A DNA stretch of 64,000 nt from NCBI GenBank assembly GCA_013368315.1, contig JAACJM010000043.1, positions 62,001 through 126,000 on the forward strand, in the 5' to 3' direction. The translations under genes and the position numbers were made by a program. The stretch is from Tetrapyrgos nigripes (lineage: Eukaryota; Basidiomycota; Agaricomycetes; Agaricales; Campanellaceae). Shown piece by piece: positions 25,101 through 42,035 of the stretch. The notes below the pieces were generated by a model, which searched no databases, had not been told where the DNA came from, and saw only the letters and a program-made list of their open reading frames with translations. Position 1 is the stretch's first letter, and every line of letters begins with the position of its first letter.

Positions 25101-25749
25101 TCATAACAAGTTCGAGTTCGAGATGGACGTGGACCCGGCCCAGAAGAACACCCGACTTCCTAACGTCCCTGACCTGCCCTCTGGTGGTAAACCGAGAATC
25201 GGAAGACTTCCGGCCTGGATTCATGAACAGAAGGAGAAAGAGGAGGATAGAATTGCCAAGGAGACTATGCATGGGTTTGTGTTGCATTCTGAAGTTAGGC
25301 TGCACCACCATGGCGACTGTTTCCGCGAGCACCAGATGGGCTGTGACGCTTATAGTGGAGATCGCGGAGAGGTTGATGGCGACGCTGAGACTGAGGGCCG
25401 TCCTCGTCTTCCTTTTGCTAAACTCAGAAAGGCTATCCAAAGAGTGAGGAATGTTAACAAGAAGTTGATAGCATTTGAGAGAGGGTTTATTTCGACGAAT
25501 GGGATCCCGGCTAGAGAGTGGTACAAACACTTGGGGGTAGCCCCAGGTAAATGGCTTGGTACGTCAACAACGGAGTTGTGGCTTGGGACAGAGTATGCTA
25601 ACGGTCGCTTGGCTCTAGGTTACGGTGCAACAACTCTCCCTGCTTTAACAGAATCTATCACCATCGAAAAAAACTCTACTCTTGCCGAGTATGAGGTGTA
25701 CAGGCTCAAGGGACTTGTAGACGGCATCGTTGAAAACATCCGTGTCTAA
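22140..25749 (+). CDS. M28 family membrane metallopeptidase, glutamate carboxypeptidase II-like, 987 aa
   Basis: Twelve exons: 22140-22471, 22546-23011, 23069-23098, 23156-23180, 23232-23293, 23345-23439, 23496-24055, 24116-24408, 24466-24585, 24652-24761, 24819-25558 and 25619-25749; 2964 nt. A type II membrane protein: cytoplasmic N-terminus, one TM helix (LRRTVLLSLVLLVGYVYL) and a His/Gly-rich stalk (HGHRHGHGHKH). A protease-associated domain follows, then the M28 catalytic domain with the co-catalytic zinc ligands H448, D458, E496 and H641 (GNHRDAW, GGADPSSG, WDAEEYG, YHYHSVYD) and catalytic Glu495. The C-terminal helical dimerisation domain ends with WLGYGATTLPALTE. A Lys/Arg/His-rich insertion of about 100 residues interrupts that domain. 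Probable exopeptidase of the secretory pathway, vacuole or cell surface; substrate unknown. The last intron (60 nt) has no in-frame stop, so retention would still give a full-length protein. Confidence 0.9.
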
Positions 25750-25934
25750 CGGTTGTTGCTACTGGAGAAGTGAACTCTTTCCTATATTTACTATGTATAA
25801 AGCTATGATATTCTCTGACAACGTTGTACGATAGAGAAAGAAAGTTGCATTGCAGTTCGATAATTTACATTGCGAGTGAGCAGTGACAGATAGTCCACCA
25901 AAATGAAGAGGAAAAATGCATTGTACAAATCAAA

Positions 25935-28900
25935 TCAATCAGGAAGACTCCACATGTAGGACTTGCCAGTGTCCTCGCCGTGACAAAGGCTTTCGCTGTG
26001 GTCGCACAGTCAGTGTCCGTTACGGCAGAACGTATTGGGACTCACCCCAAGAACTTGAGAGCTGTGACAGCAGGTGTTCGGCCACCTCTACCTATCGATG
26101 TTCTCACTTTCATGGTTCGCATGGTGATGAATTCCCATTTTGCCTTTGTCCCTTCTGGAGTCCCATCGGCAGTCCAGGTTCTTAGCGTAATTGTGCCGTC
26201 GGAGCTTCCAGTAGCCAAAACCCCGAGATGAGAGTATTCCCGCTCGTGGAAAGAGAGAGCCGTGATAGGGGGATACAGGGTTGAAGAGGGCATCGTCGTC
26301 AGATCAAGGGTTGCTATAGGTCTTGCGTTAATGGTATGAAGGCACAACTTCAGCTTTGAACATGTTGCGATGTAACCCTGCAATAAAAAGATGCAAATCA
26401 GAACATTTTTGGACACCGTATGAAGTAAAGGTCTAACCGTGCTCTCGTTAATGTCGATTAGATGCACGGCCGCGGATTTGTCACCAGTGGTGTCATGCCA
26501 GATGGATCTGACATAAACGGCGCGGTTCAGGTCCCATATTGCAGCGCTACCATCATCGGAGCCGCTGACAGCTATGGACCATGGGCGCGAGGCTGCTACA
26601 GATACCACTCTGTCGGTGTGTACGCGCATGTGGTGAGAAACCGTTAGAGCGAGCGAAGGACCGCTGAGATAACCCCGAGTCAAAGACCAAAGGCGCACGA
26701 TGTGGTCGCTGGAACCAGTTACGAGGTAATTGGCGTCAGCGAAAGCAGCACAAGTGCATAGGGTACCCTCAATTACTTGAATGACCTTGACATTGTACGG
26801 TAAATGCAAAGTCCCTGCCCACGTGATTTTACTCACCTTTTGGTCGACTACCACTCTCAACTCGCCTCCTGTTCTTGCTCCCCATTCAATTTGTTCATGG
26901 GGATGAGATGGTACCACCAAAACCCCTTCAGGACATGGTATGATCCTTTCACCGATCATGTCAAGAGCCAGTTGCTTCACAGGTGTAGATGAGCCTAGAT
27001 CTGTCTTTTTGTGAGTACTCCCATCGAGTGGCAAACCAACGGCCTGACTGACCTGAAAAGCATCTGCTTCCCTGAATCAGAAGCTGGAAGTCTTCCTCTA
27101 TACCATGCAAAGTCCCGATTGGAAGCGTGGGAAGGCCGTGATTATAGCGTTGTGGATGAGGTGTCGTGAAAAGTTTACGAGGGGTTTGACCGACTAGAAA
27201 CGAAGAGGTAAGGCAAAGATCGTTGGACGAATTCACTGTGATACCCACAGTTGTGAATGATACCAATAGTTGCTTCGCGCTCCAACTCGTCCGTTATTGC
27301 GCTGAGGTCTAGACCAATGTCAGGAAGGGATCGTTATCATAGAGAATCACAGTACCAATGGCTCCTTCATACGACAGCGGGTGGAAAACATTTAGAGAAT
27401 CGGGATCTTTTTGTTTGTGACCCCAGATGACTAGACAGCAACACAATTGTCATGAAAATCAGAATCCGCAAGTAATGTGTCCAAACTCACGGTCAATCCA
27501 TGCAGGGAGGTGTTCGCTGACGAATTCACTCTCTAAGGCCTAGATGCCACCATGAGCCCATAGAACGAATGAAAAACAAGAGTACGTACTTTTCTGTTCA
27601 TGATAACAAACAACAAAGGATCATCCCTAGCCCAGGGCGGCAATTTCACGTCATGAATTTTTTCTCCAGTGTTTTGCTGTACGCCGAAGTCGAGATTTGC
27701 GTAGTTTTCCAAGAATCTGAAGGATAATGGTCAGAGCGTGAAGGGTTGCTGAAGTAAGAGGGCGTACTCAGGGCAATGGAAAAACTCTGGAATGAGCTCT
27801 CGAACATCACCACGGATGTCCCGAGCAGCAGATTCATAAGCTCTCGATATGTCACTAAGAGAACTGGTCAAATTGCTTTGCAGAAAGGAGAAACAGCCTC
27901 CTTTACCTGAATAACCGATCGGGCAAATCCCAGTCACCACCTTGTAGAGTCTTGAACATGTTTGTGTACGGTGCCATACGTATCAGGAAATGGCAAACGA
28001 TCATGGAAGAGCTATAATGGGTTCCATAATGGAAAGGCTTCTCGTCAACACTGATGAGGTTGCTATAACGAACTTCCGCCGCTTCCCTCCTTGCATCAGT
28101 GAGAGCTCCCATCGGTTTTGTGAGGCTGCATAACAGACATCAGCAGGGGAGGACTCGAGTTATTGGACACATACTCTCTGTAAGATTTCGGATCCGTCAA
28201 GTCCAATGTCTGAGACTGATAATCTTGCAAAACCCAAGCTACAGTATACACATCAGCAAAGCGTGCAAACAGTCGGAGGAAGCCTTATACGAACGAAATA
28301 CCGGATACTGTGTAGCGTCACTAGGTGTACGTCCCGATATCTGATTCAAGACACTCAGATAAGTGAACTAGAAAAGCCCGGTTGAGTATGGGACAAGTAA
28401 AGGGGGAAAAGGTTCTCTTACATTACTAATTTCCCTTGCTTGCCAGCGTCGTTGAGCCGTAGATAGCTCATCATTCCATAGACCAGACAAAGCTCTTGCT
28501 CCTGCACTCACTCTACCGAATAAGGGTGTTCGCAATAAGCCTGGGGTAGGCACTTCAGCCAGCCGTGATGTTATTGCTGTCAGACGATGATGGACATCTA
28601 ATCGTTTGTTTTTGTCGAGGAATACGATCAATAGGGAGCGGCTGTCCTTGAAGTATATCTCTAATCTGCGTCTTGTAAGGTGAAAATCTTTGCTACAGGT
28701 GCCAGACGACTCACGCTACATCACGGAAAATAAACGTCTTGTCGGAACACGTTGCAACCTGATCATGAGACCATCTCTGAGCTCGTTGGGGGCCATCCAA
28801 TTCAACTATACTTCCAGGTACAAAGAATAATTGCTTTGGAGCCTCATGCGCATCGATGACTTCTCCGTCTTCGCCTTCGACAAGTCCGTCAAGCATGTAC

Positions 28901-31900
28901 AGATGAGTGTGCCCAATAATGAGTAGACCAGCTACAAATATTTTAGTAGTGAGCCTGCTGCTGATGCTATGACAATACTCACGGGAAGAGTCGACGCCGG
29001 ATATGCGGGCGACTGTTTGTACAGCTTCAATGACATCACCAGGTTCCAATTCGTGTCGCACTTTCCTATGTTTGTCTTCCGTTATTTCTTCCACTAGTTG
29101 GCGATCTGAATAACAGCTTAGTACTTCTTTACACTTGACGAAAATATGGATGTATACCTTCCATTTCGGTTGACGCAATCTCATAGGAATCTGCCCAAGG
29201 CGGTACTTCGGTTTGCACAATAGCAGAAGCAGCTTCAGAGTCGGGTATCTGTACACCACGTAGAGGTTGTTGCTGTCCTTCTACATATTGGATAGTAATC
29301 CTGGGGTTGACAGGTTCCATTTTTTTCCTAAAAAAAGTTAGATACTGACGGTAGAAAATGGACAACAAGGCACACCGTATTCGATGAGGACCCTCAGTCT
29401 CGTCTAACCGCCACTGCACAGGCTCATTATCATACCACAAGCCCCGTTCAGACGTAAGTCTGTATGTCCATTCATAAAGACGAGAAACTTGTCTTCGATT
29501 TTCGCGCCTAGAGTAAGGTCAGTCAAGAGTGAAGCAAACGAGCATCAAATGATGAGTCTTACAAGTCTAGTATATTCTTCCGTAGTCGCTTTCGTTCCGA
29601 AACTTGTATGGTCTTCCTCCATTCTATTATCCGTGTGATGATCTTCATGACAGTCCTTTCACCAATTTGCAGACTGAACCTCGCAGAAGCAAATCTCTGA
29701 CGAACGGACCGTGTATCAGCGACGAGGTTGGGATCTATCTGCGTGGACTCGGCAGCCGGGTTGAGAACTTGTTCAGCGGTTTGCAAAGTGCTGAGTATCT
29801 GAAGAGGATGTGCTGTTTGTGAGCATGGGCATCAAGAGCATAAGACAAAGTCGTTACATCGCGTTTTTGGGCCCCAGCAACAGAATTATCCAGGGCCAGG
29901 GCCAGACCAAGATGGGCCATTTTCTCGAGAATGCGAACTGCATAATCGTTAAATGCGGTTTGTCCAGAAATTTTGGCGACAAAGTCCTTGTATGCATTGA
30001 CAAAAAGCTGAGTCGTCTGCTGAGATTGAAAGATGTGACGAAAAGCCCCACTTCTGGCATGAAGGTTCATCAGCTTCTCGACGAGAGACTCCATTGTTGC
30101 TTCAGTTGTGAAAGTAGTAGGAACTATAGCAATCATCAACCATCAATTCTTTGCGGACAAATGTGTGGTAAAGGACTTACCATGACCATTTGCCGATGAG
30201 TTGCGCGCAACTACGTTGAGACCGCTATGCAAAGCAGACAAGATGATGGGTACTACCTGAGGGCAGACAATATTGACTTCATCGCCACCTTTGTCGTTGC
30301 CTTGAGCTAGCAGCAAGAGATCAAAGGCAGCTTCATTAACCTCGAGATCCCAGCAGGAAGGCAAGACAGTCTTCAGCACATTCCAACCACTTATCATTTC
30401 GAATTTCCTTATGAAGGAAGAGGTAGACCCAACGCTAACTCTGACGAGTACGAGACATTGTTTGGCTACTAAAGGAGAAGGTCTGTCTCCCAGCAGAAGA
30501 AGGATGATGCGGTTAATGGGAAGGGCTGCACAGAACTTGGTATGTTGGGATGGAACGGATAGTGTGGCTACCAGAAGCTCAAACACTTTTTCAGCCTTTT
30601 CTCGGCCTCCCAAATGATCTATCCTCGACATGATGGACTTGGGCGAGCTGCTGCCTGAGAGGTCTGCGCATACAGGTCGTCAACATGTCCATGATGTACA
30701 GAAGCTGATACGCACCTTCCTGGAGGTTCGCGGCTAAAAACGAGACAATTGGCTTGATGGTCTCATCTTTTGTCCATAGAGCATTCATGGCTACTTTGAA
30801 CGCATCCATCAAGAAGGTCAAGCTTTCTCCCTGGTACCAGTCCGTTTGAAGGACGAACAATAGCCTCCGAACAAGGCCAATTTTAGCAATGCGTTGCTTG
30901 GTATTAAACTTCTTGTAGCGACTGGTTTCCAGTAGAGTAATGAAATGTTCAAAGTGTACCCGCTGGATCTCGAGACGAGTATGCGACCACAGTTCGAAAT
31001 CGAGAGCTAGGCATTTGTAGGCGACGACGTTCGTGATAGTAGAGTGACTGCAAGTCAAAGTCAGCATGAACATGATACCACATAGTGTCAGAATAGGCGT
31101 ACTCAGGAGAGCGGAAGTTGATCCCCAAGAATTCGAAAATGGTCTCAAAGCTTGTCATGTTGATTAACGAGGTTTTGGTGCGAAGGATGTCTGCTAAGAC
31201 TTCATATCCACCTATATTGCAAAATGTATCAGTCTTCTTCGATTCCTCAGAAACACCAGAGGCATACGCAGTCTTTCCATGTCCTCTGAATTTTGCCAGT
31301 TGTTCTTGAGGCCGTCAGTAAGTACACTGAGAGCACGAGAAACTTCATGAGCTGTCTGTTTTCAGGAAAAGTCAAATACGGCCACAAGAAGACATGGAAT
31401 ATGGGACTCACATTTGCAACCTGAATCAATCTCAGAGCAACTGAAATGCCACCAATCTTCCACAACGCCGCGTCAAGGCATTCTACCTTGACCATATACA
31501 CGTCTCCCTTGACTGAAAACTCCTTGAGAGCTCCAGCCCTACTGCCATTAACGGGAACAGTTATCATAGAGCCAGATGTAACGATATTCAGCGGCGAAAG
31601 AGCAAAGACAATGCTGGACTCGGAGATACCAAGGCCATCTCGGAGGACTTTAGAGATCATCGATGTGGTAGCAGATGTCCCAGAAGACGCTGCAGCCACG
31701 GTGGACAAAAACATGCTCAGTGACGTAGAGGCCTCATACGTGAAGAACTTGACCAACGCGGGATCTTGAAAGTTGCCAAAGTAGCGTGGACCGAGATGAT
31801 GAATAAGACGTGGAAGATCGTCGGCCAAAGGGGTGGAAAGAAAATATGACGATGCAATGCACCAACTCAACTTTGTGTCCTTAGCATCATCTCCAAGCAT

Positions 31901-33471
31901 GTACTGAACGGAAGATGACGTCGAAATAGGCTTGGGATATGACCAGTTGACGTGATCATTCAAGACACCGTCAATGAAAAGTCGGATGGTGGGATTGGAA
32001 GCGCGGTCTCTGCCAGGATAATGGACAAGAGTGAGATGAATCCATCTTGCTTTGGCGAAAGCGAGTTTGCTGAATATGACGGGAGAGCTGTTGCCAGATG
32101 TTTGAAACATAAGTTTTCCGTCATGGCGAAGCTTAAGGAGGACCATGTCTCTTTCACCAGAACGCACGGCAAAAATCCGGTGACTGGTTCCTTCAGAGGG
32201 AAACTTTGCGATCCAGAGCCACATCTACAGAGAATACATCAATATGGGGTAACCATTGATACTCATTGCATACGCACCATGAAAGTGAAACCGGTTACAG
32301 GTAAACCTTTCATACCATCTTGCGTCAAAGACAACATTGCCAACGATTCCATCGAGAAGTGGTCCAACCAACGCGACTTCATTGCTCCTCTGATAAGCTC
32401 CATAATCTCCATATCCAACGTCCCATCCTGCCTCACAGCACTCTGAAGAATCCTCTGAGCTTCAGCCGTCGTCGCACCCATATCCAAGAAACGTCGCAGC
32501 AGCTTCTGCACGACAGACCTCCGCTTCTTGTTCTCATCTCCTTTCACTTCACAAAACCGGTCCACGAGTGCACTGACAAAGTCGACTGTACTAAGCACAG
32601 CTTGATTACGATGACTTCGGACAGTTAAGGCGTCGAATAACTTCAAAGTCGCGTAGTACACGGGGCTGTCAGTAGGAGTAGCGTCAGGGAGATATCTCCA
32701 TAAGATATGGATTGCTTCGGCGTGAACGATGGTAGAAAGACGCGTCTGGTAGCCAGAGACCTTGGAGTCCAGCTCGGTTGGGTCTGCATGTTTCAGCGTG
32801 ACGAAAACGTTGGAAAGAGTGAAGTCGTTGAGTGACAAGGAAAGGAGAAGACCCAGTGTTTCGTGAGCCGTTTTAGGATCGGAGATAAGGGGTGCCAAGG
32901 CAGACGAGAGCGAGTCATAGCCTACTGAGACCTGGAAAAGGTTACTTGATGAGTAGACCCGTAAGCATTAATTTTCAGTACTCACTTTAAAGTAATCTGC
33001 GTTCTCAGAGTGCTGAGAGATGGCTTCTGCTAGCACCATGAATGCTAGTCGTGTGCATTCCAGGGTGTCGGCGAGCACCTGCTCAGCGGGTTCGACTATG
33101 GGACCAGGTGCACTAGGAGCTCCCATAGCTGCCAGCGCACTCATGAGAACCAGTAATCCATCCAATTCGCGGAATACGTCTTTTGTCCTTCCATCCTGAA
33201 GCATTATACGATGTATCTCCGACAACACCTAGGAGGCAGGGTCAGGATGTAGCCAGCGGGCCAGGAAAGGACACACCTCTGTACGAGTTTTCAACGTCTC
33301 TGCCTCTGTCAAATTGCTGACGGAATTCCTCATCAACTCTATCAGCACATCCCTAGCAAAATCCTCCGGAGACAAGTCGTCATTTTCGGCGGGTGGTGGT
33401 ACTGGAAGGTTTGGTGTCCGGGGCGACAAGTCAAATTTGGCGCGTAAGGGAGTAAGAAGAGTGCTCAACAT
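25935..33471 (-). CDS. BEACH-WD40 protein (LYST/WDFY3/Bph1 superfamily), 2048 aa
   Basis: Twenty-seven minus-strand exons sum to 6147 nt in one frame. Exons (5' to 3'): 33471-33277, 33228-32986, 32931-32278, 32224-31412, 31355-31268, 31211-31103, 31047-30716, 30654-30181, 30123-29858, 29798-29563, 29507-29376, 29327-29158, 29105-28983, 28931-28715, 28665-28422, 28367-28295, 28238-28175, 28125-27907, 27854-27768, 27716-27590, 27539-27491, 27430-27356, 27308-27249, 27193-27053, 27000-26438, 26377-26046, 25995-25935. Order: alpha-solenoid; concanavalin-like domain from about residue 365 ([12 protein letters not shown]); PH-like domain near 1278 ([16 protein letters not shown]); BEACH domain about 1350-1730 ([37 protein letters not shown]); C-terminal WD40 repeats ([30 protein letters not shown]). 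Such proteins act in membrane trafficking, autophagy and vacuolar or lysosomal sorting as cytosolic scaffolds. Confidence 0.92.
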
Positions 33472-33847
33472 CGATTCCTAGACGAGACCAGAGCAGTTCA
33501 TAACGGTTCAGGAGGAACTCTGGGCGCGATAACTGTCGTTGTCAACAACTTGTCAAGGAATTGTTTGATGTAACTGCACAGCCACGTCGTCACTATTGCC
33601 ACGCGCGTTGCACGCGCGCAGGATATTCTTCAAGGAAAGAACATGGTCTAGCAAAGGAGTGTCTAATTAATGAGGATGTAATCTAGCAAGGATAGAATGA
33701 GATGGGGAATGCAATGAGCAGGGTAAGTATGTGGTAGAAGTTTCCAGTAAGTAGGGGATAGAAGCGTATCATTGTGCATATGAAATCCCATGAGTGGTGA
33801 GTAAATGTAAGTAATGCTATACAGGGTATAGATGTATCCGTTTCGTA
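33472..33847. other. Intergenic region between two minus-strand genes
   Basis: About 376 bp between the ABC transporter stop codon and the BEACH gene start. It must include the transporter 3' UTR and the BEACH promoter. No clear regulatory motif stands out. Confidence 0.5.
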
Positions 33848-39755
<5,908 letters not shown>

Positions 39756-40250
39756 GGAGGTGCGTCCGAAAGAGTGGTGTGACGAAGTTCCACTGACCGT
39801 CAAAGTAATTGTACTTGAAACTGACGGTCCCGCTCGGAGAAGTCGCTAACAAAATGACTTGGACTGAAAAACTCCAGCAGAGCGGTCGACTACGGAAACA
39901 TGTATATTTCGCATGTGACGTCTTTCAATGTGTATGTAAACCGTCTGACAGGAAAGTTGTTGCGGCTTCCAGTGGCCGTCATGGTGCAACACTGCCAGCA
40001 CAAGGTCTGGAATTACATACTTAGAAGACTTTGGCAACGCACGTCTGTCGAGTCAACGGCACAGAAAGTGATGCCGGGGCCGCGCGTCAGTTTGAGTTGG
40101 CCGACACTCAAATTGGAAATCATTGAGAACGCCAAGAGTCTCCCGTTGGTCTCTCCAAGCTTCATACAAACGTATTCTTCAGGTTACAAGAAAGGTTATA
40201 TATACAGTTTATTATTCCGACAATGAATCTTCTTCCTCCAGATTGTTTGA

Positions 40251-40699
40251 TTACTTGGTGGTTGAATGGACTCCTTCATGCGGGACCTGCATGAGACAGT
40301 CAACAAACTATTGGGTTGGGCATACGTTGAAGCTAGAAAGCACATACATTCGAGATACCGAGAACTTGGGCAAGAGTGTTAAACTCAGTGTCAGTGGGTC
40401 GGGCGGTACCCGTGCAGACTGAGAAAGATAAGCCAGGACGATGAAACCCATGCAAAGGACGACTCACTCTCAATGACATGCTGCTCAGACTTTCCAATTG
40501 CCGTGGCAAGGTCAGCGTACGATTTCCCTAGCATAGTCGGCATTAGCTTCGACAAAATCTTCAGCGCCAGTCCCCGTCTACAAACTCCCGACCGCGAAAT
40601 GACTCGCCAGGCTATGCGACGAAGACTGCGGAGAGCTCGGAACTTACCTTTAGCCTTCATGGCATTGGCGAGAGCGGTGCAGCGAGGGTCTGGGGCCAT
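40251..40699 (-). CDS. Small helix-turn-helix protein resembling the cyanase N-terminal domain, 72 aa
   Basis: Four minus-strand exons, 40699-40648, 40527-40468, 40418-40348 and 40286-40251 (219 nt), all joins in frame. The product reads as one five-helix domain: AMKAKGKSYADLATAIGKSE, then a TGTARPTDTEFNTLAQVLG-like segment, ending PHEGVHSTTK. This is the order seen in the N-terminal POU-like domain of cyanate hydratase (AKxxKGLTFEDIAxxIGRSE ... GxAKPTxEEFxALAxxL). The C-terminal catalytic domain (Arg, Glu and Ser of the active site) is absent from this reading; an RLYE tetrapeptide occurs further along the minus strand at about 40170, but not in a clean exon. It may be a stand-alone domain family or a truncated cyanase. 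DNA binding is not implied. Its start lies 12 bp from a CATGG context, with no overlap to neighbours. Confidence 0.65.
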
Positions 40700-41780
40700 G
40701 GTTGCTGGATGATGATGTTAAGTGAAGAGATCGATGAGAAGGTATTTATCGCGAGGCTTCGTGCTTGTTTTGGGATGTTCCGTCGGATGCGTGTCATGTA
40801 ATCACTGAAATCAGATTGGCTGCTGTTATCCATGAACTCCCATTGGCTGAAGGTTTCTCGAGGCTGTCGTATCGAAGTGCTCACAACCGGTGGCCAATAC
40901 CCTTTCAAACTTGGCCTAGCCTGCAGCAGGTCCGGGCGGTATAGAGGGTGCGCTTTATCTCGGGAATGTTGGATGAAATACTCATCAGTGCTCAAAAACT
41001 AGGCTTTCAAGAATTCCGGAACATTCTACTTTGCTTTCCAGGCTGTCATTCTGTGGCCGTCGGTAAGAACGCCTATTTCCTCGACTGGTTTTTTGCCGTC
41101 GCTCGCCCCAATTGGGAAGTTTTCTACCTCGCTGCCACGCATATCCAAGAATGTGGTACTCCTCACTGTGACCTCATCTTCAATCAGGTTGAACATGAAG
41201 AAAGTCTAGACTTAGACCATGTAAATTAGAATGAAATCATCATCATTTTCTCCTTCTCATTATACAACGTATCGTCATACAACCTACAAATCCCTGCTAC
41301 TACCGTCTCCAAAATATCCTTCAACATGTCCAGTTTTTGCCTGAGAGAATAAATTCTCTTGTGGGAAGATTCAAGCATACAGGTGATAGAGAGTGGAAAG
41401 GAAGAGTAACTCATTCTTTTGAATAGAGAATGGGAAGGACATCATGATGATTGAGTGGTCATAATAGGTGAGTCCAATCCTTTGATAGTTATCCGTAAGA
41501 GATGAGTGTGGAGGAACCAAGGCTTGTAAAAAAAGTTCAGAAGTGTAATGAGTATGTAGCAAGTGCACCTCCAGCATGGTGGTGGTTTAAGACGAGGTGC
41601 CCTTTGATCTGGTCTTTGAACAATCGACTATGTAGTGAGCATGATCAGAGAGAAATCCTAGACTTGGAGGTAAAGAACGCACATTCTGTAACTGTCCAAG
41701 GCACATGTCTGACATTACGGATTAATGAAAGACCCCAGATTGTTGTACCTATAGTACCAATGAGTGACTCGGAGTTGACA
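40700..41780. other. Intergenic region, no gene supported
   Basis: An open frame at 40948-41229 (+) encodes 93 residues without recognisable domains. The first few hundred bases probably hold the promoter of the small helix-turn-helix gene. Base composition becomes more A/T-rich towards the repeat region that follows. Confidence 0.35.
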
Positions 41781-41784
41781 GTGC

Positions 41785-42035
41785 TATGAAATGTCATCAG
41801 GTGTTGGTCTGCCTCTGAAAACTCGAGGCTCTACGATCATATTCACTGAGTTGTCTTCTGAATCTTGGTGGTCAAACACTATTCTCTTTTGGCATGCAAT
41901 TTCTGCAATCCCTAAGTTACGAGGACTCATCTGACCCCTGAGGCTTCTGCATGTGGCTATGCAATTTGGATATGTCAGCATCTGGTCCTTTTTTTTTTCC
42001 ACCTGAAGCCAATACCGGTAGTAAGCTGTTTTTGG
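41785..42035. repeat. Copy 1 of a dispersed repeat (CpG-decayed)
   Basis: This segment shares its first part (GATCATATTCACTGAGTTGT...) with 50408-50475 and its second part (GCAATTTCTGCAATCC...) with 47529-47650. Differences from the other copies are mostly CG to TG or CA, for example GGCATGC against GGCGTGC and GTCAGCATCTGG against GTCGGCATCCGG. The minus strand retains part of an open frame (FDHQDSEDNSVNMI) that is also seen near 50430 (FDRYDSEDNSANMI), so the element may once have been coding. Confidence 0.8.

Noticed and set aside
24898..25530. 210-residue open frame on the minus strand
   Set aside because: It is antisense to a conserved exon of the M28 peptidase, and its composition reflects the Lys/Glu-rich codons of that exon.
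31446..32628. Plus-strand frames of 100-164 residues across 31.4-32.6 kb
   Set aside because: They are antisense to the concanavalin-like and solenoid exons of the BEACH protein, whose frame and splicing are consistent.
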